NCBI GenBank assembly: GCA_001972305.1
Contig: BDDD01001490.1
Location: forward strand, 248,001 to 312,000
Source of the DNA: Cephalotus follicularis
Lineage: Eukaryota > Streptophyta > Magnoliopsida > Oxalidales > Cephalotaceae
Direction of reading: 5' to 3'
DNA length: 64,000 nucleotides
Shown here: positions 35,224 through 46,109 of the stretch, piece after piece
Position numbering within the stretch: position 1 is the stretch's first letter
Layout: every line of letters begins with the position of its first letter
Notes under the pieces: generated by a model
Databases searched by the model: none
Seen by the model: the letters and a program-made list of their open reading frames with translations, nothing else
What the model was told of the DNA's origin: nothing
Position numbers and translations under genes: made by a program

Positions 35224-38200
35224 ATGCCTCCGATGAGAAACATTAGCTCTGCAGCCGACAGAAGCTAAGCTCTCGTTGACAACCAAGCACTGGCTCCTGT
35301 TCAGGCTTCAGAGCAAGCTCCAATCACTGACGAGCAATTCAACCAACTGCTCCTGGAAATGGGGCGTCTTACGACCCTGTTGGCAAGCAACTTGCTAGCC
35401 AAAACTAGGCTAGGCTGAGCCGTCCAGTCATTCGAGATCAATCTAGTCCAAGCAGACCAGCTATTGAGGTTCAACAGCCCCAAGTGTAACGCCTCCGACC
35501 CGAGTCCACTTTATGCTCAAAGCGAGCCTCGAGGAATCGGTGCGTTACGTGAGTGTGACCTTTGACCATCAAATCGTTTAATCAATTAACGATCCATTAA
35601 TCATTCAATCTTAACTTAGATTCAAAACCTAACATTATTACTCAATAACTTCACATGATCACATATGCTTACATCTTTGACACATCAATTTAAAAATATC
35701 ATATTCTCATTATCATGATCGTTCCTAATACATTTGCATTTGTACATCACTTAACATGTAACCTTACACAGCCGAAAAACATAAACTTATTACATCATAA
35801 AACAATCATATACTCACCTTTACCATTAACTTCTCATACTCTCAAGTATGTTCAATAACTTCTGATATCATTATCTTAAATAAAAACATCATAACCTATA
35901 GTGATCGTTTCCTTACTTTAACATCTATACATTGTTTATCATAAAATGTTACATGGCGGAAAACATTAACACATGACATTAAAACATAAAACTTCATAGC
36001 ATAACATACTTCCTTTCCGATACTTCGTTTACGAACTTTCTTTAAAGCTCGCACTTTTACGTTCGACGTCTCCTGGAAAATCATTTAAAAATAAGACATT
36101 GAAAAGAGTGAGCTCAAATAGCCTAGTAAGGATCATAGTCATAAAACGTCATTGAAATCTGTTGTTTTTGATAATCTTTATCAAAACATTTCCAGTTCAT
36201 ACATTTCAAAACATCGTTGAAAATCTTCTTCTAGTTTTCAAAACCAGAACATTGTACTATCGAAATCCATTTTTCGGATAACTTTCATAGAATCGAAACA
36301 TTTCTAAAATCATGCATTTTCTGGTGTATAACACCAACATACTTGAAAAAAATCAAAAATGTTTTCCATTCATACATTCTTATGGGATATCCATACTTGA
36401 AAACATCATTAAAATCATTTTCTGGTATATTTCATAAACCCAGAACATTTCACATTCCTTTTTTTTTTCTGATCATATCTCATGATTTAGAACATTTCAT
36501 AAAACTTAATGGTCGTGAACCTTTGATGAACCCTTTCACACCGCTTCACCGGGGTATTGTGCATTTCCCGATTACTATCCTTACATCACATGCATGTCCG
36601 TGAGCACTCTCGGCTCCATTAACATTGAGCATCTCGCTCCATTCCCCTTGGATCGCAATCCAAGGGTGGTTCATTCATTAATCTTTACTAGATTAATCCT
36701 CACTGGATCGCAATCCAGTAGTTATTCATGTCATAAATTCATTTCATAAAACATTTCTTAATACTTTGAGTGACCAGCTCAAAGCATTCATAACACATTT
36801 CTCTTCATTCGAGTAATTAACTCAAATGCATTCATAAAACATTTCTCTTCATTTGAGTACTTAACTCAAATACATGCATAAATAATTTCATAAAACATTT
36901 ATAAAATAGCTTTGTACAACATTTCTAAAACTGGTTTCTCATGTAGAAACATTCATTTCATTTCTTTTCACAATCCATAAAGCATTTTCATCACTTTGAA
37001 TAATTTAACTCAAAACCTTCATAAAACAGTTTTGCATAACTTTCTAAATCTTGAATTTCATATAGAAATAAACAATTTCATAGAAAACTTAAAACATAAA
37101 CATTAAAGTAGACATCTTTACGAATTCAGAAAGTTCAAGATCATAAAAATTGGTTGAGATCGAATCCGTTATGAATTTTTTAACGTCAAAGCTTCTATAT
37201 GAAAATAGAACATGAGCAGTAGAATGAAACATGGATTTTCATCAAGAATTAGAAAGAATTTAGAGAATCATAAAACATAACAGTTAAATTAGACATATTG
37301 AAGTTTCCAAAACATTAAACCATTCAAAATTTTATCAAGAAATGAGCAAGATATCGATAAAACTATCTGCTACAAAATTTTGAAGTAAAACAGAGGAAAC
37401 TTTGGTGAAAATGGGTATAGAATTTCCTTACCTCCCTTTGATCTCCTTCTCTCTTGCTCTCCCACGAATTCTCCTCTCCAAACTCAGCAGAAAACTAACC
37501 TTTGTTCAGCTGAAGTTACACATACATATATAGGAGAGACAAACTTGGAGGCCAAGCTTGCATGGTGTCATCCATGACCTCACCCATGTGAGTTTGCCTC
37601 CTAGTTGCCCATGTGATTAATTCAATCCAATCCAATGATGACACTTGCCCCTTTCCATCAGAAAAACATAAGTCTTCATTCCCTTACTTGACACGTGTCC
37701 CACAATCCATTTAAATCCTCCGAAAGGGGACAAAAAGCTAGAATTCTGCACCTGACACAGGGCAAAGCATCAACTCTTTCTCACTAAGCATCGCCGATCA
37801 CGGGCTTATCCTGAGTTCTTCAACTTCTATCCCGACTAAAGCATTGACGCTTTCCTACAAAGTGTCGTCACTTTAAGTCTCGTCCAGATCAACTAAAACA
37901 CTTGACTTCAAAGCGTCGAAGCTTACATTTAGAGCTTCGTCGGTTGCCTCCAAAGCGTTGACTCTTTACCTGGAACCGTCGACGCTTAAGCCAGAATTTC
38001 CAGTCCAAAGCAATAACCAATTTCAGTTTTCTTCCAAGGGCGCTGTCCCGAGCCCCTGCCCACTGTCCGGGCAGCGGAGCGTTGGGTCATACTACGGGTC
38101 CCTTGAAATATTTTCCAATTACACAATAGCAATCATCTTTTCATAATTAATATCTTTAATGGAAATTCGGGTCATTACACCAAGAGGCTAGGCGAAACCC

Positions 38201-39273
38201 GCAGAGGAGGGCCACGCGCCCCCAAGGCGGTCGGAGGTTGATACACTTCTGAGGAGGGGAACAAAGATTAATACATCTCTAAGGGCGGAGTCTTCGAGTG
38301 CCAAGGGCCATAGTAACGATCCTCGGTGAGACATTCCCGAGCATGATCATATGGAGGAGGATCACCAGGTGGAGGCCGAGGAGACCCGAGAACGCTCCTA
38401 CAATTCACGTAGGATGGAGACGTTGCAGAGGAGTAGGTCAGACCACTCAGTCCCACTTGCAACGGGTATGTCCCAAGTTTCTAGCAGGATTAGGAACATT
38501 GAGAATGAAGAGCAAGCCATGAACAGAAGGTTTACTGAGATGGAGAGAAGGCTCCGAGGAGCCGAGCAGTCGAAGGGGTACCTGTCCGAGGTGCGGAACA
38601 TCAACTGTACTCCCTTTATGCCAGAGATAACGAGGGAGCATATCCCAAAAGGATTCTGGTTCCCGAGTCTCAAGGAGTATGATGCGTCCACGGACCCAAT
38701 TCAGCATGTGCGCTACTATACCCAAATTATGTTAGTGCACCAAGCGTCGGACGTCGTGCTTTGTCGAGGATTCCCTGCAACTCTGACAGGAGCGACCCGA
38801 GCATGGTATTCCACACTATCACAAAACTTGGTGGCGAACTTCGAATAGTTTACGGAACTGTTCTTGACCAAATTCCTCAACAGCGCCACGCAGAGGAAGA
38901 ATTCGAACCACATAATCAATGTGGTACAAGGGAAGGATGAGTCACTCAGAGACTACCTCACCAAATTCAACAGGGAGTCTCTGATGATCAAAGACCTGGA
39001 GCCATCCTTTGCTCTGATAGCTCTGAATAGTGGATTAAAGGATAATTCACCCTTCATTTTCTCTCTCATGAAGAAGCCTGCTCTGGATATGGCTGACCTG
39101 TTGAGAAGAGCAGAGAAGTATGTCAATGTGGAGGAGGCGATGACAGCTAGGAAGCAAAAGACTTCCTGGTCGGGCCATCAGGCGGAGAAAGAGGAGCACT
39201 CACGAAGTGCTCCAGGGAAAAAGTAGAAAAGAAAGGAGAGGTCAGAGCTAACAAAGATGACCTTAGACACAAG
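35224..39273 (+). pseudogene. Tat-1 gag, broken and interrupted
   Basis: Starts MPPMRN like the Tat-2 gag (MPPRKK) and keeps ITDEQFNQLL...MGRLTTLL (Tat-2: VTGEQLNQLL...MERITDLL). It is interrupted at 35484 by the solo LTR and resumes at 38185 (EARRNPQ-like reading of aggctaggcgaaaccc). The core gag region is at 38351-39226: SRIRNIENEEQAMNRRF, IPKGFWFPSLKEYDASTDP, NVVQGKDESLRDYLTKFN. Stops occur near 35266 and 35417, at 38846 and at 39224. The remaining gag is displaced to after 46109 by the LTR-B element. Gag would package the RNA into virus-like particles; this copy cannot. Confidence 0.85.
35485..38179 (-). repeat. Tekay-type solo LTR (2695 bp, minus) inside Tat-1 gag
   Basis: Exact target duplication CCAAG (35480-35484, 38180-38184). 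On the minus strand it starts TGTAATGACCCGAATTTCC, like the TGTAACGCCCCAAATTCC start of the LTR at 3245, and ends GAGGCGTTACA. A minus-strand TATATAT lies near 37524-37534, and a palindrome array (core GTCGACG) at 37740-37995. A tandem repeat of about 45 bp (catttctcttcattygagta) is at 36790-36880. No internal sequence is left. Confidence 0.92.
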
Positions 39274-39278
39274 CTTTC

Positions 39279-42159
39279 CGTGACATCCGTGTCCTTGTGC
39301 GGTCGGTGTCTATAAGCCTATGGGTCTTCTGTCTGTCTGTCTGTTAATCTGTTTTTCTAGCTTTCTAGACATATGCATCATGACATTAATAAATTTTTGT
39401 GATTTATTCTGATGGTTTTCTGCATGAGAAATTAATTTGCTTTTCCATAAATTAAATGATTTTTTTCTGAAAAGACTGCTGAATTCGGAAAATAGGCCAA
39501 GTGGTATATCCTAACTATCTAATTTTTGTCCGTATCGGTTAAATTCTGGGTAAAAACCCAGTCCGTTTTGAGTTGAATATATAAGGGAAATGCCAAAAAT
39601 CTTTCATTTTTGCATTTCTCTCTCTCTCCTTGACTTTCTCTCTCGTCTCTCCCATCTCTCACTGCCTTCTGCCGCCGGCGTCAGTGCCGATCTGACGCCG
39701 ATGAAGGTATCAGTCGAACCGCCTCTGTCTCCCGAGCAAGCCGAGCCCCACCACCGCACCGGCAACGGCGCCGTTCGAGTGCATGGACCTCTTCTCTCTC
39801 CGCCACTGTTTTACGCCATATCTCCATCTTCGGCGATTGTCACGGCAAGGCGAGCCCAGATTCGGACTTCTGGCATCGCGGCCGTTGGAACGGTACCAGC
39901 CCCGACACGTGATGACGCCGGTAACGCTGATCGGCAGCGAAGGCAGCCGTGGTCAACGCGGTCGTTCTGGCCAGATGCGGCGGCGCCATCACCAACGCGC
40001 CCCAGATCTGTGATCCCCAGTCTCCGACGCGCTAGATGCGATTTCTGGGGCTGACCGGTGAAGCGCGTGGCTGACACGCATCGGCCAGCAGCGGCCCGTT
40101 GGCCCACGCGCCGGTGACCTTCTGCGGTCCGTTCTGACAGTTTTCCGACTCTGTTCTCTGCGTTGATGTTATCCGTTCCAGTTCAGCTGTGAGATTCTGA
40201 CTCTGTGCTCCGTTTCGTCTGATTTCGGTAAACTTTGAAATTTTCTCCGTTAGTTCTGTTTTTCTGTTGAATTCTATATTTCTGTATCTGTATCTGTTTC
40301 TGTTATATATATGGGCTAGAAATGTATAATCGATTCGAATTGGATAACTTGGACAACCACTTGGACTAGTTTTAAATGATTTCAAAAAGTTGTTTAAATT
40401 GAACGCTTAAACGATGTTTTCAATAATCAGACTTATGTTTCTATTGACCGTATAGGTCGTTATGGTTTTCTGACATCTGCACGCATATCATTGCATAAAG
40501 CTTTGCACGTCTTAGTACGTGTTTGAGTCTGATAGTCTACTGTCTGTCTGTCTGTCTGTTGGCAGAGGAACCTACCTTTGAGGTCGGTCATGGAGGGGAC
40601 CAGTCGAGGGACTCGCTCGTCTTTACTGTAAGTGGAACGATTTTCTTTAACCTTTTTGTTCTGAAGCTCGTTTAAATGGTTTGAATGTATGAACGTTTTA
40701 ACTTATTTATTTCTGCATCTGAATGAACTTGGTTTTAGCTCATTTCAGAAATTTGTTAAGTTTTAAATGTCTGAAACTTTTTTTTAATGTTTTACCAATG
40801 CTCGCATGATGGTAGTCATAGTATGACGCTATTTCGGTTATATCTGTACTTGAAAGAAAAACAATTTCTGTAATCGTTTAAATCTGTTTTAAATTTGTTT
40901 TGACGGCACTGATGAGTTTCTGTATTTGTTTAAATGTATTTAAAGTATATTTTGAAGATTCTGTATTCTGAAATCCGAGATTCTGTATTCTGTATTCTGA
41001 AATCTGAGATTCTGCTTTCTGTATTCTGAATCTGTTTAAATATGTTAAGATGCATGGTGATCTTGGTATTGTATTATATGTATATCTGATGCCCATGAAA
41101 GGTTTTGTCTACACGTGTATGATTTTCTGCTGATGCTTGGATACGACGGTGTCTTGGCCACTATTTCTACTGGACGTTCGGCTCGACGGGGCCCAGACGT
41201 CAACCTTACCTAGTAGACTCATGGAATCTCTATATATTTATTTCTGTTTAAACTCTGTTACTATTATATGTATGAAAAATCTGAGAATTTGAATCTGTTT
41301 GAAAGAAATGGTCTAATATGATTTTCTGATCTGGATTTCTGCTGTTTTCGGGAAAATTTGGTTTTATAAATCGATTTTAGATTTATATTCTTTTTAAGTT
41401 GTTTTTGATCTATTTTATAAGTTAGAGTTTGGACTTTATTTTCTGTTTCTGAACTTCTGTTTAAGTTTATTTTATACTTTTGTTATATCTTTTCTGCAAA
41501 GATATTTATATGCGAACAAAACTCTGCGGAGTCTTTTTGTTTCATTTCACTAGTCCTGTGAACTAATCCTCTCTTCTGTTTTCTGTTTTTAGTTCTGACA
41601 GATTAGTCTACTGAGTTCTGTCAGCTGGAGTCTGTCTGTCTGCTGAGGTGAGACCACAAAGGGCATGCTACCAGAGTCAACACATGCATATCATCATTTC
41701 ATTAGTATTAAATTTCTGCATTACTTATGTTTTTATATAACTATTTTGGTTTTGTTTAAAATGGGCTGAGCTCTATTCATGTTTTAAGTTTTGTTAATAT
41801 GGTTGAGGCAGAGCCCAATCCATTACTTGTTTTCTGCTTTTAAATTGTGATCTGCTGAGGGCTGAGCCCATTTTATAACTGTTTCCTCCTTCAGGAGTGT
41901 GATTTTATAAACTGTGTTTTTCTTCACATGGGGGCATAGTTCGATAAACGAATATTACATGCCCGATTTTCGTAAAATTTTAAGAGTTAGAATTATTTTT
42001 AAGTTTTTCAAGAAACTTTTCTGTTTTGAAGAAACTTTCTGTTTTAAAATGCTTTTCTGAAACTCTTTTCTGCTGAACCGACGAAGTGAGTCTCTGTTGG
42101 AAGGCTTGGCCTCGTAGCGGGCATGAAGGATTCCAGCCGGGCTGGGTCCGGGCGTGTTA
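39279..42159 (+). repeat. LTR-B element, 5' LTR (2881 bp)
   Basis: Starts CGTGACATCCGTGTCC (first base mutated from T) and ends GGGCGTGTTA. TATA atatataag near 39577 is followed by an ATG (39590) opening a 154-codon frame through the GC-rich leader. A microsatellite-like run of ATTCTGTATTCTGAAATC units lies at about 40965-41037. Confidence 0.93.
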
Positions 42160-42162
42160 GTT

Positions 42163-42174
42163 TGGTATCAGAGC
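42163..42174 (+). other. LTR-B element primer-binding site
   Basis: TGGTATCAGAGC, the standard initiator-Met tRNA primer site of many plant LTR elements, three bases after the LTR end. Confidence 0.9.
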
Positions 42175-43749
42175 TTCTGGTTTTCAGATTCTCTAGACTC
42201 ATCTACATCTCATGCATTTCTGGTAGGCATTCATTCTGAGTTCTGGTATAAGTGTGGGTAGCATGCCTTGTGGTCGAGAAGTTATCTTGTGATAGAGTTT
42301 GTGTTTGGGCTAGACCCAAATGTTCTGAGGCCTGAGATTTCTGTTCTGGATTTCTCTGTCGCAACAGAGTTGTTGCTAGGGTGTCACACCCTTATTCCCC
42401 TTGTTCTGATATGGTAGATCTGAAATGTCTGCTGATTTTTTGAGGTCTGAATCTATTGTTGAAGATACTGGTTATATCTGAGAATATAAAGATAAAGATT
42501 TGCAATTCTCAAACTTTAAGGTTCGAGTTTTAGTATGTTTATCTGTTTTGTGGTATTGTGATTAAGTTTCTGATGAGGTTCTGATTTGTGTCTGATTTTC
42601 TGTCTGATGGAGTTCCCTGTTAAGGGGAATATGTTTGGAGTCAATAGATTCTGATGAATGTGATGTTCCGCTGTGCAGTAAACGTCGAGTAGTTGATGTG
42701 ATTGATCCATCCCTCTGGAAAGTTTAATGATGGTGTATCTTTTGTAAGCTATAGTACGAGGAGATATAATGTGGAGTTCGTTGATAAACGACTCTTGAGC
42801 TAATAAGTATGATTAGTTGAATCAGGTTAAATTGACATTCTGGATTCAATATTTCTGCTTGATGATTCATTTCATGACTAGGGTTTGAAATGACTAAGTG
42901 TAAATAAGTGTATACTGAGGAAATCTGTATTGTGACATTGAGGTCTATAAGAATTATTTGTGTAGATACTTCTGACTTGTTTTGAAATTAAGTCAATGAT
43001 TGCTTATATGATCTGATCATACTTGAGTTACATTTTGATGACTTTAGTCTTAACCTCTACGAGTTATATAGGAGACTTGACGATAGGAAATGGGGATATG
43101 TAGAGTGGTAGTATTTTAGTAAGATCTTCGATATGCTTATGTGATGCCGATGATGGCAGGATAAGTTCTGCTGATTTAGTGGTTGTTAAGGATCCTTAGT
43201 ATATGTTTAAAGTTCTGGTATGACTGAATTTTTTTATGTTAAATTAAAGTTCCTAGATGATAGAAATGCTACGTGTTCTAGTGATATGCTATGAATAATG
43301 ACATGATTCTCTTGATGAGAGCAAGTTGTTATAAGATTTCTACAATCTCTGCATGGCTATGAATCTGGTAATGTCGAGGTTTGTAGTGTAATTTTTGATC
43401 AAATGTCTGTTAAGAATCTGTATTCATGACTTGAAGTCTTGACAGGATCTGGTTAAAGAATGAATTTGGGGTTTCTGGTTGATACAATCTTGCGAGTCAA
43501 GATACCTTACGAATCATGCTTGGAGAAAAACTTTTCAGGTCCTGGTGTCAAAAGTCTGATAATGATATATGAATGGTTTTGATGTGTATAGAAGTGATAG
43601 TCAGAAGTCTTGGGTGATCTGATTTCTGTATTGATGAAAAGTTATGAGTTGATCTTTTCTGTTTATCTTCTGAGGCAAGTGCTTAACTCTTTTCCACCTT
43701 TGGAGTTCTGCGAATTTCGAGGACGAAATTCTGTTAAGGGAGATATGTT
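42175..43749 (+). other. Non-coding body of the LTR-B element
   Basis: No open frame beyond background on either strand and no gag, protease, reverse transcriptase or integrase motif. The 3' end (about 43709-43745) keeps the chromovirus FRGRNS-coding phrase and polypurine tract. Confidence 0.85.
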
Positions 43750-46104
43750 TGTGAAATCCGTGTCCTTGTACGGTCGGTGTCTGTGAACCTACGGGGCTTC
43801 TGTCTGTCTGTCTGTTAATCTTTTTTTCTGGCTTTCTTGACATATGCATCATGGCATTAATAAATTTTTGTGATTTATTCTGATGGTTTTCTGCATAAGA
43901 AATTAATTTGCTTTTTCGTAAATTAAATGATTTTTTTCTGAAAAGACTGCTGAATTCAGAAAATAGACCAAGTGGTATGTCCTAAATATCCAATTTCTGT
44001 CCGTATCGGTTAAATTCTGGGAAAAAACCCAGTCCGTTTTGAGTTGAATATATAAGGGAAATGCCAAAAATCTTTCATTTTTGCATTTCTCTCTCTCTCC
44101 CTGACTTTCTCTCTCCTCTCCCGTCTCTCACTGCCTTCTGCTACCAGCGTGAGTGTCGATCTGACGCCGGCGAAGGTACCGGTCAAACCGCCTCTGTCTC
44201 CCGAGCACGCCGAGCCCCACCACCGCGCCGGCAATCGCGTCATTCGCGCGCATGGACCTATTCTCTCTCCGCCACTGTTTTACGCCATATCTCCGTCTCT
44301 GGCGATCGTCACGGCAAGGCGTCGGACTCCTGGCGTCGCGGCCGTTAGAACGGTACCAGCCCTGACACGTAACGACACCAGTAACGCCGATCGGCGGCTA
44401 AGGTATCCGCGGCCAACGTGGCCGTTCTGGCCAGATGCGGCGGTACCACGACCAACGCGCCCCAGATCTGTGATCCCCAGCCTCCGACGTGCCAGATGCG
44501 ACTTTTGGGGCTGACAGGCGACGCGCGTGGCTGACACACGCCAGCCAGCGGTGACGCGTGGGCCCAGGAGCCGGCGACCTTCTGCGGTCCGTTCTGACAG
44601 TTTTCTGACTCCGTTCTCTGCGTTGATGTGGTCCGTTCCAGTTCCGCTGCGGGATTCTGACTCTGTGCTCCGTTCCGTCCGATTTCGGTAAACTTTGAAC
44701 TTTTCTCCGTTAGTTTTGTTTTTTCGTTAAATTCTATATTTCTGTATCTGTATCTGTTTCTGTTATACATATGGGTTAGAAATGTATAATCGATTCAAAT
44801 TGGATAACTTGGACAACCACTTGGACTAGTTTTAAATGATTTCAAAAAGGTGTTTAAATTGAACGCTTAAACGATGTTTTCAATAATCAGACTTATGTTT
44901 CTGTTGACCGTATAGGTCGTTATGGTTTTCTGACATCTGCACGCATATCATTGCATAAAGCTTTGCACATCTTAGTACGTGTTTGAGTCTGATAGTCTAC
45001 TGTCTGTCTGTCTGTTGGCAGAGGATCCTGCCTTTGAGGTCTGCCATGGAGACGATCAGTCGAGAGACTCGCTCGTCTGTACTGTGAGTGGAACTCTTTT
45101 CTTTAACCTTTTTGTTCTGAAGCTCGTTTAAATGGTTTGAATGTATGAACGTTTTAACTTATTTATTTCTGCATCTGAATGAACTTATTTATGTTTAAAC
45201 TCTGTTACTATTATATGTATAAAAAATCTGAGGATTTGAATCTGTTTGAAAGAAATGGTCTGATATGATTTTCTGATCTGGTTTTCTGTTGTTTTCGGGA
45301 AACTTTTGTTTTATAAATCGATTTTAGATTTATATTCTGTTTAAGTTGTTTTGATCTGTTTTATAAGTCAGAGTTTGGACTTTGTTTTCTGTTTCTGAAC
45401 TTCTGTTTAAGTTTATTTTATACTTTTGTTATATCTTTTCTGCAAAGATATTTATATGCGAGCAAAACTCTGCGGAGTCTTTTTATTCCATCTCACTAGT
45501 CCTGTAGACTAATCCTCTCTTCTGTTTTCTATTTTTAGTTCTGACAGGTTAGTCTACTAAGTTCTGTCAGCTGGAGTCAGTCTGTCTGCTGAGGTGAGAC
45601 CACAAAGGGCATGCTACCGGAGTCAACACATGCATATCATCATTTCATTAGTATTAAATTTCTGCATTACTTATGTTTTTATATAACTGTTTTGGTTTTG
45701 TTTAAAATGAGCTGAGCCCTATTCGGGTTTTAAGTTTTGTTAATATGGTTGAGACAGAGCCCAACCCATTACTTGTTTTCTGCTTTCAAATTGTGATATG
45801 CTGAGGGCTGAGCCCATTTTATAACTTTTTCCTCCTTTGGGAGTGTGATTTTACAAACTGTGTTTTTCTTTACAGGGGGTATAGTTCGATAAACGAATAG
45901 TACATGCCCGATTTTCGTAAAATTTTAAGAGTTAGAATTATTTTCAAGTTTTTCAAGAAACTTTTCTGTTTTGAAGAAACTTTCTGTTTTAAAATGCTTT
46001 TTTGAAACTCTGTTCTGCTGAACCTACGAGGTGAGTCTCTGATGGAAGGCTTGGCCTCGTAGTAGGCGTGACGGATTCCAGTCGGGCTGGGTCCGGGCGT
46101 GTCA
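43750..46104 (+). repeat. LTR-B element, 3' LTR (2355 bp)
   Basis: Starts TGTGAAATCCGTGTCC and ends GGGCGTGTCA. It lacks about 500 bp that the 5' LTR has between about 40733 and 41235; the junction here is near 45185. Elsewhere the two are very similar, so the insertion is fairly recent. TATA atatataagg at about 44048; ATG at 44061. Confidence 0.93.
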
Positions 46105-46109
46105 CTTTC

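Larger units (their letters stand above)
39279..46104 (+). mobile_element. Non-autonomous LTR-B retrotransposon (6.8 kb) nested in Tat-1
   Basis: Exact target duplication CTTTC (39274-39278, 46105-46109). LTRs are 39279-42159 and 43750-46104. Primer site TGGTATCAGAGC is at 42163-42174. Just before the 3' LTR, gaatttcgaggacgaaattc plus an AAGGGAGA purine run is the usual 3' end of Tekay/Reina chromoviruses. The 1.6-kb body has no gag or pol frame, so this is a LARD-like passenger of chromovirus origin. It is the only LTR-B copy here that has not collapsed to a solo LTR. Confidence 0.92.
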
